In this document: positions 24,563 through 31,661 of the stretch, one piece after another
Layout: every line of letters starts with the position of its first letter
Numbering within the stretch: position 1 is the first letter of the stretch
From: JBGQOJ01 sp052119585
GTDB taxonomy: Bacteria > Pseudomonadota > Alphaproteobacteria > Rhodobacterales > Rhodobacteraceae
DNA: 64,000 nucleotides
Direction: 5' to 3'
Assembly: GCF_052119585.1 (NCBI RefSeq)
Contig: NZ_JBGQOJ010000003.1
Span: forward strand, 159,434-223,433
Notes under the pieces: generated by a model
The model's input: only the letters and a program-made list of their open reading frames with translations
The model's database searches: none
Told to the model about the DNA's origin: nothing
Made by a program: the position numbers and the translations under genes

Positions 24563-25459
24563 TCAAGCATGGCGTTCCAGCCGCGCCACCTCGCGCTTCA
24601 TCCCCTGTGCCAGAAGATCGGCAAAGCGGTTCAACCGCTCGACCCGTCGGTCGTCGATATGCCGGATCAGGTAAAAGCTGCGGCTCAGCGACACGGTCCC
24701 GGCCAGCACCTTGCGTAGACCCGGCGCGGTGGGCATCGCAAAGTCGTGCACAATGCCAAGCCCCGCGCCCTGTCGCACCCAGTTGAACTGCACCGACACC
24801 GAATTCGACGCCAGCGCCACGCCCTCGACCCCCAGTTCGGCCAGATAATCCAGCTCTTTGTCGAAAATCATATCGGGGATATAGCCGATGATCCTGTGCC
24901 CCTTCAGGTCCGCCAGCGTTTCAATCGGCGGGTGTTGCGCCAGATAGTCCTCGGATGCGGCCAGATGCAGCCGGTAATCGGCCAGCTTTTGCACTGTCAG
25001 CCGCCCTGCCGTCGGCTGCGATACCGCAATCGCCATATCGGCCTCGCGCTTGGACAGGTTGAACACCCGCGGCAGCGCCACGATCTGCACCTCAAGTCCC
25101 GGATTTCCCTCACATATCTCGGCGCAGACCTGCGGCAAAAGATAGTTCGCCGCCCCGTCTGGCGCACCGATGCGGATTGATCCGGTCAGCGTGTCCGCCG
25201 CCCCCCGCACCTCCTCGATCGCCGCCGCCATTGCCTGCTCCGCCTGCGTGCCCCGCTCCATCAGGCGCTCTCCGGCGTCAGTCAGCGCATAGCCCTGCGG
25301 CGACTTCAGGAACAATGCCGCCTGCAACCGGTCCTCCAGCCGCTGCACCCGCCGCCCCACCGTGGCCGGGTCCAGCCGCAGCGCCTTTCCCGCGCCCGAC
25401 AGGCTTTCCGCCCGCGCCACGGCAAGGAAAATCCGCAGGTCGTCCCAATGATCCGCCAT
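24563..25459 (-). CDS. LysR-family regulator divergent from mmsA
   Basis: A 298-residue LysR protein: helix-turn-helix at residues 5-62 (DLRIFLAVARAESLSGAGKA, LDPATVGRRVQRLEDRL), then the effector domain (SIRIGAPDGAANYLLPQVCA). The start is ATG 25457-25459 (MADHWDDLRI); the longer frame would overlap the mmsA promoter. It is transcribed away from mmsA over 98 bp, so it probably controls valine catabolism. That role is inference from position. Confidence 0.9.
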   Translation of the reverse strand: MADHWDDLRIFLAVARAESLSGAGKALRLDPATVGRRVQRLEDRLQAALFLKSPQGYALTDAGERLMERGTQAEQAMAAAIEEVRGAADTLTGSIRIGAPDGAANYLLPQVCAEICEGNPGLEVQIVALPRVFNLSKREADMAIAVSQPTAGRLTVQKLADYRLHLAASEDYLAQHPPIETLADLKGHRIIGYIPDMIFDKELDYLAELGVEGVALASNSVSVQFNWVRQGAGLGIVHDFAMPTAPGLRKVLAGTVSLSRSFYLIRHIDDRRVERLNRFADLLAQGMKREVARLERHA

Positions 25460-25557
25460 GTCATACCTGTATTTTTGCAAAACCCTTTTGGTAAACTGCC
25501 GCTTTTCCACCCAGAAATGCAAGACTAAGGTAATGCAAATTCAATGGAGGACGCGAT

Positions 25558-27060
25558 ATGACCACCGAACTGACCCATTACATCAACGGCAAGCACGTCA
25601 AAGGCACCTCGGGCCGCTTTGCCGATGTGTTCAACCCCGCAACCGGCGAAGTGCAAGGACGCGTGCCGCTGGCGTCCGCATCCGAACTGGATCACGCCGT
25701 GGCCGAGGCCGCAAAGGCGCAGGTCAAATGGGGTTCCACCAACCCGCAGCGCCGCGCCCGCGTGATGATGGAATTCGTCCGCCTTCTGAACCGCGACATG
25801 GATAAGCTGGCCGAGGCGCTGTCGCGCGAGCACGGAAAAACCATCCCCGATGCCAAGGGCGACATCCAGCGCGGCCTAGAGGTGATCGAGTTCTGCATCG
25901 GCGCGCCGCACCTGCTGAAGGGAGAATTCACCGACGCCGCAGGCCCCGGCATCGACATGTATTCCATGCGTCAGGCCCTGGGCGTTGTTGCAGGCATCAC
26001 GCCCTTCAACTTTCCCGCGATGATCCCGATGTGGAAATTCGGCCCCGCCCTTGCCTGCGGCAACGCCTTCATCTTGAAACCGTCAGAGCGTGATCCGTCC
26101 GTGCCGTTGATGCTGGCCGAACTGATGTCCGAGGCCGGCCTGCCCGATGGCGTGCTACAGGTCGTCAATGGCGACAAGGAAGCGGTCGATGCGATCCTTG
26201 ACAACGAAACCGTTCAGGCCATCGGCTTTGTCGGCTCGACCCCAATCGCGCATTACATCTACTCGCGCGGCTGTGCGGCCGGCAAGCGCGTCCAGTGCTT
26301 TGGCGGCGCCAAGAACCACATGATCATCATGCCCGACGCCGATCTGGATCAGGCCGCCGACGCGCTGATCGGTGCCGGTTATGGCGCGGCGGGCGAACGC
26401 TGCATGGCGATCTCTGTCGCCGTGCCCGTGGGCGACGTAACGGCGGATGCCCTGATAGAGCGTCTGATCCCGCGCATCGAAAAGCTTAAGGTCGGGCCAT
26501 ACACTGCGGGCGACGACGTCGACTACGGCCCCGTTGTGACCGCCGCCGCCAAGAAAAACATCCTTGGCCTTGTGCAGTCCGGCATCGACCAGGGCGCCAA
26601 GCTTGTCGTCGATGGCCGCGACTTCAAACTACAAGGCTACGAAGACGGCTTCTTTGTCGGACCGCACCTCTTTGACCACGTCACCACCGACATGGACATC
26701 TACAAAAAAGAGATATTCGGACCGGTCCTGTCCACCGTCCGCGCCAAAACCTACGAAGAGGCGCTGGCCTACGCGATGGACCACGAATACGGCAACGGCA
26801 CCGCGATCTTTACCCGCGACGGCGACACCGCCCGTGACTTTGCATCGCGGATCAACATCGGCATGGTCGGCATCAACGTGCCGATCCCCGTGCCCTTGGC
26901 CTACCACACCTTCGGCGGCTGGAAGAAATCCGGCTTCGGTGACCTGAACCAGCACGGCCCGCACTCGTTCCTGTTCTACACACGGACAAAGACGGTCACC
27001 GCGCGCTGGCCCTCGGGCATCCGTCAGGGCGGCGAGTTCAACTTTAAACCCATGGACTAA
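25558..27060 (+). CDS. mmsA: CoA-acylating methylmalonate-semialdehyde dehydrogenase
   Basis: A 500-residue aldehyde dehydrogenase that converts methylmalonate semialdehyde to propionyl-CoA, the last oxidative step of valine breakdown. Features: GITPFNFPAMIPMWKFGPAL near residue 148, the conserved QCFGGAKNHMIIMPDAD near 246 (mmsA-type, in place of the glutamate of other aldehyde dehydrogenases), and the catalytic cysteine in GAAGERCMAIS (C282). Full length for the family. TGGAGGA stands upstream of the ATG at 25558. The next valine genes follow after an intervening L,D-transpeptidase. Confidence 0.95.
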   Translation: MTTELTHYINGKHVKGTSGRFADVFNPATGEVQGRVPLASASELDHAVAEAAKAQVKWGSTNPQRRARVMMEFVRLLNRDMDKLAEALSREHGKTIPDAKGDIQRGLEVIEFCIGAPHLLKGEFTDAAGPGIDMYSMRQALGVVAGITPFNFPAMIPMWKFGPALACGNAFILKPSERDPSVPLMLAELMSEAGLPDGVLQVVNGDKEAVDAILDNETVQAIGFVGSTPIAHYIYSRGCAAGKRVQCFGGAKNHMIIMPDADLDQAADALIGAGYGAAGERCMAISVAVPVGDVTADALIERLIPRIEKLKVGPYTAGDDVDYGPVVTAAAKKNILGLVQSGIDQGAKLVVDGRDFKLQGYEDGFFVGPHLFDHVTTDMDIYKKEIFGPVLSTVRAKTYEEALAYAMDHEYGNGTAIFTRDGDTARDFASRINIGMVGINVPIPVPLAYHTFGGWKKSGFGDLNQHGPHSFLFYTRTKTVTARWPSGIRQGGEFNFKPMD

Positions 27061-27212
27061 CCCCACCGCGCCCCGGCCTGACCGCCGGGGCGCATCCCGC
27101 CGTTTTCGACACAAATTCGTGAGAACGAATGCATATCCCCTCTCTTGTGTTAACCCCACCGCGTCTTACTGGTATGAAGGACGCGTCGAACCATAAAAAG
27201 AGGCCGAGGCAT

Positions 27213-27818
27213 ATGACAAATATTACCCGCAGAAACGTGTTTTTCACAGGTCTGGCCGCATCCGCCCTGCCCTTGCTTGCACCCTCCGTGCTCCGCGCCC
27301 AATCCGCGATCCTTGATCAGGCCGACGCCGCTGCTGCCGCCGCAGAGGATACGATCCGCCGCAACATCTCCAGCTTCAAAACCCAGGACTGGCGCGACCA
27401 TTTCGAAACCCTCGGCGTGGCAAGCATCGTCTGCGACACCAAATCCCGCGCCCTGCATTACTGGAACCACGACGGCACCGATTACCGCATGTATCCGACA
27501 ACCGTGCCGATGACCGATGACCTGACGCGCCTTGGCTATACAGAAATCGTGCGCAAAAAGGTCGGCCCGACATGGACCCCGACCCCCAGCATGCGCGAAA
27601 GGGATCCGAACCTGCCCGACATGCTGCCCGCAGGCGGCGAAAACCCCCTTGGCACCCATGCGATGTATCTGACATGGCCCGCCTACCTGATTCACGGCAC
27701 CTACGACACGCGCAAGATCGGTCGCCGGTCGTCGTCGGGCTGCATCGGCCTCTACAATGAAAAAATCGCAGAACTGTTCGAAATTACGCCGATCGGCACC
27801 CAGGTCCGTCTAGTCTGA
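27213..27818 (+). CDS. L,D-transpeptidase with twin-arginine signal
   Basis: A 201-residue YkuD-domain enzyme. The N-terminus (MTNITRRNVFFTGLAASALP) is a twin-arginine-type signal, and cleavage after LRAQS is plausible. Catalytic motif: HGTYDTRKIGRRSSSGCIGL with H168 and C177. These enzymes form 3-3 peptidoglycan crosslinks or attach lipoproteins in the periplasm. I chose ATG 27213 with AGGCCGAGG upstream, because it places the signal at the start; the longer frame begins at 27129. It sits between mmsA and the acyl-CoA dehydrogenase, ends in its own terminator, and is unrelated to valine catabolism. Confidence 0.93.
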   Translation: MTNITRRNVFFTGLAASALPLLAPSVLRAQSAILDQADAAAAAAEDTIRRNISSFKTQDWRDHFETLGVASIVCDTKSRALHYWNHDGTDYRMYPTTVPMTDDLTRLGYTEIVRKKVGPTWTPTPSMRERDPNLPDMLPAGGENPLGTHAMYLTWPAYLIHGTYDTRKIGRRSSSGCIGLYNEKIAELFEITPIGTQVRLV

Positions 27819-27841
27819 CCGCCCTGTCAGCGCGTGCATTC

Positions 27842-27866
27842 GGGCGGCCCATCGGGTCGCCCTTTT
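27842..27866 (+). terminator. Terminator of the L,D-transpeptidase
   Basis: GGGCGGCCC (27842-27850) pairs with GGGTCGCCC (27854-27862), with one G-T pair, around ATC and is followed by TTTTT. It separates this gene from the valine genes downstream. Confidence 0.8.
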
Positions 27867-27949
27867 TGTTTGATAAACACCGCGTCCCGTCCACTTTGAC
27901 GCACCAGAATGTGCCACAATGCCTTGTAAACCACGCGCTGACGTGACTT

Positions 27950-27969
27950 AATTAAACATGCGTTCAATT
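27950..27969. promoter_or_regulatory. Palindrome AATTAAAC-ATGC-GTTCAATT before the acyl-CoA dehydrogenase
   Basis: The arms match at 7 of 8 positions, and the site lies 24-43 bp upstream of the start. The GAAC-N4-GTTC core resembles operators of TetR-type acyl-CoA-responsive regulators of fatty acid and branched-chain amino acid breakdown. The regulator is not in the window. Confidence 0.5.
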
Positions 27970-27992
27970 CTGGTATTTCGGGAGGAAACCCC

Positions 27993-29135
27993 TTGGATTT
28001 CGCACTGACAGAAGAACAGACCGCCATTTTCGACATGGCATATGACTTTGGCCAACAGCACATCGCGCCTCACGCCCGCCAGTGGGAAAAAGACGGCACA
28101 ATCCCCAAAACCCTCTGGCCCCGACTGGCCGAACTCGGGTTCGGCGGGCTTTATGTGTCCGAAGACAACGGCGGCTCCGGTCTGTCGCGCCTTGATGCCA
28201 CCCTCGTCTTCGAGGCCCTGTCGATGGCTTGCCCCTCTGTCGCGGCCTTCCTCTCGATCCATAACATGTGCGCGTCGATGATCGACCGCTTCGGGTCCGA
28301 CGACCTGAAATCGCGGTATCTCGACGCCGCCCTCAGTATGGAAAAACTGTTCAGCTACTGCCTGACGGAACCCGCATCCGGCTCCGACGCGGCCTCTCTC
28401 ACCACCCGCGCCACGCGCAGCGATGACGGGTTTTCCCTGACCGGAACAAAGGCGTTCATCTCGGGTGGCGGCTATTCCGACGCCTACATCGTCATGGCCC
28501 GCACCGGGGGCGACGGCGCAAAAGGCGTGTCAGCCTTCGTCGTCGATGACGGTGCAAAGGGCCTCAGCTTTGGCGGGCTAGAGGATAAGATGGGCTGGCG
28601 CAGTCAACCGACCCGTCAAGTACAGTTGGACAATTGCAACATTTCTGCGAACAACCTGCTGGGAGAAGAGGGTCAAGGTTTCACATATGCGATGATGGGC
28701 CTCGATGGAGGCCGCCTGAACATATCTGCCTGCTCGTTAGGGGCGGCGCAATCCGCCCTGACCCAAACGTTGATCTACATGGGCGACCGAAAGGCCTTTG
28801 GCAAATCCATCGACCAATTTCAGGCGCTGCAATTCCGTCTTGCGGATATGGAAATCGAAATGCAGGCCGCCCGCATCTTTTTAAGGCAAGCCGCATGGAA
28901 GCTGGACAATGGCACCTCCGACGCCACCATGTTTTGCGCCATGGCCAAAAAGTTCGTCACAGAAACCGGCAGCAACACCGCCGACCAATGCCTGCAACTG
29001 CACGGCGGCTACGGCTACCTTGCCGACTACGGCATCGAGAAAATCGTCCGTGACCTGCGCGTCCACCAGATCCTCGAAGGCACGAACGAGATCATGCGCG
29101 TGATCGTCGCGCGCCAGATGCTGGCCAACAGATGA
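27993..29135 (+). CDS. Acyl-CoA dehydrogenase, probable isobutyryl-CoA dehydrogenase
   Basis: A 380-residue FAD-linked acyl-CoA dehydrogenase. Features: FSYCLTEPASGSDAASL (flavin motif) near residue 118, QLDNCNISANNLLGEEGQGF near 210, the C-terminal LQLHGGYGYLADYGIEKIVR near 336 and GTNEIMRVIVARQM near 362, where E365 is in the catalytic-base position for this class. The start is TTG at 27993, supported by GGAGGAAA twelve bases upstream. Next to the 3-hydroxyisobutyryl-CoA hydrolase and mmsB, the likely substrate is isobutyryl-CoA of valine breakdown; 2-methylbutyryl-CoA is a possible alternative. Confidence 0.9.
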   Translation: MDFALTEEQTAIFDMAYDFGQQHIAPHARQWEKDGTIPKTLWPRLAELGFGGLYVSEDNGGSGLSRLDATLVFEALSMACPSVAAFLSIHNMCASMIDRFGSDDLKSRYLDAALSMEKLFSYCLTEPASGSDAASLTTRATRSDDGFSLTGTKAFISGGGYSDAYIVMARTGGDGAKGVSAFVVDDGAKGLSFGGLEDKMGWRSQPTRQVQLDNCNISANNLLGEEGQGFTYAMMGLDGGRLNISACSLGAAQSALTQTLIYMGDRKAFGKSIDQFQALQFRLADMEIEMQAARIFLRQAAWKLDNGTSDATMFCAMAKKFVTETGSNTADQCLQLHGGYGYLADYGIEKIVRDLRVHQILEGTNEIMRVIVARQMLANR

Positions 29136-30175
29136 GCGATATCAGCCTCCGCAAGGACGGCCAGATTGGCCACATCACCCTGACCCGCCCGCAGGCGCTG
29201 AACGCGTTGACCTATGACATGTGCCTTGCGATCGAGGCCGCCATCGACACATGGCGCACCGATGACAGGGTGCGCATGATCCTGTTCGATGCAACCGGCG
29301 ATCGCGCCTTCTGCTCGGGTGGCGACATCGCCGAAATCTATGCCACGGGCACCAAAGGCAATGATGCCTACGCGCAGCGGTTCTGGCGCGACGAATACCG
29401 CCTGAACGCCAAACTCGCCCGCTACCCAAAACCCGTCGCGGCCCTGATGCAGGGCTTCACCATGGGCGGCGGCGTCGGGCTTGGCTGCCACGGATCGCAC
29501 CGCGTGGTCTGCGAGACCAGCCAGATCGCCATGCCCGAATGCACAATCGGCCTGATCCCCGACGTTGGCGGATCGCTTTTGCTGGCCCGCGCACCGGGTC
29601 GCTTGGGTGAATACCTTGGCACCACGGGCACCCGCATGGGGCCGGGCGACGCGATCCATGCGGGTTTCGCGGACCACTACATCCCGCAGGCCGACTGGCC
29701 CGCGCTGACAGAGACCCTGATCGGCACCGGCGACAGCACGGCCATAACCCGCGCGGCGCTAACGGCCCCCGACAGCCCCCTCGCCGCGCGGCAAACCGGC
29801 ATCGACGCGATCTTCGATCTGCCCAGCCTCGCGGACATCGTCCATGCCGCACAAGCGGGCACCTCCGACCTCGCGATATCCGCGGCCAAGGCGCTCGCGC
29901 GAAACTCGCCCCTCGCCATGGCCTGCGCGGTTGACCTGATCCGCCGTGTCCGCGAGGCCGGCACAATCGAGCAGGCGCTGGAGCTTGAATACCGCTTTAC
30001 CCACCGCGCGCTGAAACAGTCGGACTTCCTCGAAGGCATCCGCGCCGCGATCATCGACAAGGACCGCGCCCCGAAATGGCGCCACACAGGCCCGCAGGCG
30101 GTCACCCCCGACGACATCGAAACCATGCTGGCGCCTCTTGGCCCCGACACCCTGATCTTGGAGACACCAAAATGA
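29132..30175 (+). CDS. 3-hydroxyisobutyryl-CoA hydrolase family (crotonase fold)
   Basis: A 347-residue crotonase-fold protein. The oxyanion segments are FCSGGDIAEIYATG (near residue 61) and GFTMGGGVGLGCHGSHRV (near 109), followed by MPECTIGLIPDVGGSLLLAR near 133, which is characteristic of HIBYL-CoA hydrolases rather than hydratases. This enzyme removes CoA from 3-hydroxyisobutyryl-CoA to give free 3-hydroxyisobutyrate, substrate of the next gene's product. It overlaps the dehydrogenase stop by 4 bp and mmsB by 4 bp, so the three genes are one translational unit. Confidence 0.9.
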   Translation: MSDISLRKDGQIGHITLTRPQALNALTYDMCLAIEAAIDTWRTDDRVRMILFDATGDRAFCSGGDIAEIYATGTKGNDAYAQRFWRDEYRLNAKLARYPKPVAALMQGFTMGGGVGLGCHGSHRVVCETSQIAMPECTIGLIPDVGGSLLLARAPGRLGEYLGTTGTRMGPGDAIHAGFADHYIPQADWPALTETLIGTGDSTAITRAALTAPDSPLAARQTGIDAIFDLPSLADIVHAAQAGTSDLAISAAKALARNSPLAMACAVDLIRRVREAGTIEQALELEYRFTHRALKQSDFLEGIRAAIIDKDRAPKWRHTGPQAVTPDDIETMLAPLGPDTLILETPK

Positions 30176-31047
30176 ACATCGGATTTATCGGTCTTGGCAA
30201 TATGGGCGCGCCCATGGCCGCCAATCTGGTCGCCGCAGGCCACAGTGTCACCGGGTTCGACCTCAGCGCGCCCTGCCCCGAAGGCGTCGCCAGCGCCGCA
30301 ACCGCCGCCGAGGCTGCAACCGGCCGCGATGCGGTCATCACCATGCTGCCCAATGGCGCGATCCTGCGCGTCGTCGCCGCCGAAATCATCCCCGTCATGG
30401 CCAAGGGTGCGGTGTTCGTAGATTGCTCGACCGTCGATGTGGACAGCGCCCGCGCCGTGGCACAACTCGCTGAAGATGCAGGGCTTCTTGCCGTGGATGC
30501 CCCCGTGTCTGGCGGCATTGGTGGCGCGGCAGCCGGCACATTGACCTTCATGGCAGGCGGGTCCGACGCAGGGTTCGCCAAGGCCAGACCGCTGTTCGAC
30601 ATCATGGGCCAGAAGGCCGTGCATTGCGGCCCCTCGGGCAATGGTCAGGCCGCCAAGATCTGCAACAACATGATCCTCGGCGTCACCATGATCGCCACCT
30701 GCGAGGCCTTCGCGCTGGCCGATAAACTGGGCCTCGACCGCCAAAAGATGTTCGACGTCGTCTCGACCTCGTCCGGCTCCAGCTGGAGCATGAACGTCTA
30801 TTGCCCCGCCCCCGGCGTCGGCCCGACCTCTCCGGCAGACAATGGCTACAAACCCGGTTTCGCCGCCGAACTGATGCTCAAGGACCTGCGCCTCAGCCAG
30901 CAGGCAGCCAAGGCCGTCGACGCCGACACCCCCATGGGGCAGGCCGCAGCCGCACTTTATGAGACCTTCGTCGAGACCGAGGGCGGCAAGGGCATGGATT
31001 TCAGCGCCATGCTGCCCCGTTTTGAAAAGCGCCATCGCCCCGATTGA
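30172..31047 (+). CDS. mmsB: 3-hydroxyisobutyrate dehydrogenase
   Basis: A 291-residue beta-hydroxyacid dehydrogenase that oxidises 3-hydroxyisobutyrate to methylmalonate semialdehyde, the mmsA substrate. NAD motif GFIGLGNMGAPMAANL at residues 4-19; substrate motif DAPVSGGIGGAAAGTLTFM near 108; catalytic lysine region GNGQAAKICNNMI (K164) near 158-170; GYKPGFAAELMLKDL near 224. Start ATG 30172 overlaps the preceding TGA. Together with mmsA, the dehydrogenase and the hydrolase it completes valine oxidation to propionyl-CoA. Confidence 0.95.
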   Translation: MNIGFIGLGNMGAPMAANLVAAGHSVTGFDLSAPCPEGVASAATAAEAATGRDAVITMLPNGAILRVVAAEIIPVMAKGAVFVDCSTVDVDSARAVAQLAEDAGLLAVDAPVSGGIGGAAAGTLTFMAGGSDAGFAKARPLFDIMGQKAVHCGPSGNGQAAKICNNMILGVTMIATCEAFALADKLGLDRQKMFDVVSTSSGSSWSMNVYCPAPGVGPTSPADNGYKPGFAAELMLKDLRLSQQAAKAVDADTPMGQAAAALYETFVETEGGKGMDFSAMLPRFEKRHRPD

Positions 31048-31140
31048 TCCGGCGGATACCCGCGCATGGCAGGACGGCCGCGTTGCCAACGTGGCTGCCT
31101 TGCCCCATGCCTGATGTACCCCGGCAAAAAGGAACATCCG

Positions 31141-31517
31141 ATGCGCCTGATTTCACTAACACTCGCGGCCTTGATTGGCGCGACCTCTGTCACCGGTGCC
31201 ATAGCCGATGGCAAAAAGAACGACCACAAGCGCGACAAACACCGATCGGAACACAGCGACAGGTTTTGCCCCCCGGCCTTGCGAAAAAACACAACGGCTG
31301 TACGCCGCCGGGTCAGGCAAAGCATCGCTACCATGTCGGCGAAAGGTTCCACGACGACGACACCTACGACCATATCCGCGATCCCGACCGCTACCGGCTG
31401 CCGCGACTGGGCCAAAATGAACGGTACTACCGCATCGGAGATACCTTCGTGCGGATCGACCGCGACACGAAAGTCGTCCTTGATCTGATCACAGCTGCCA
31501 GCCGGGTGCTGAACTAG
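31141..31517 (+). pseudogene. Frameshifted small secreted protein (CPPGLAKK family)
   Basis: The ATG at 31141 opens a signal peptide (MRLISLTLAALIGATSVTGA) and a basic stretch up to SDRFCPP. After a run of six C at 31269-31274 the family-like sequence continues in another frame: PGLAKKHNGCTPPGQAKHRY, then GERFHDDDTYDHIRDPDRYR to the TAG at 31517. Seven C would restore one frame of about 125 residues. Similar CPPGLAKK...PPGQAK proteins are common near uvrA in Rhodobacterales and are often mislabelled; their role is unknown. Either the gene is broken, slippage repairs it, or the read is wrong. Confidence 0.75.
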
Positions 31518-31661
31518 AGCGGGTTACATCCACACAAACCCAAGAGTTTCAGTATTCGCCGAGCCTTACGGCGAACTTATGATTGAAATTTGATACAACA
31601 CGCTCAAAGCCGCTGCGCGGCGGATTAATGCCTGCCTTTTGAACCAGCGCAACACCCGGTA
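31518..31661. other. Convergent gap between the frameshifted gene and uvrA
   Basis: Holds a perfect inverted repeat TTCGCCG-N7-CGGCGAA (31555-31575) and a CCGC-TGC-GCGG hairpin near 31613-31623. They probably end transcription from both sides, but neither has a convincing T-run. No gene is seen. Confidence 0.4.
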
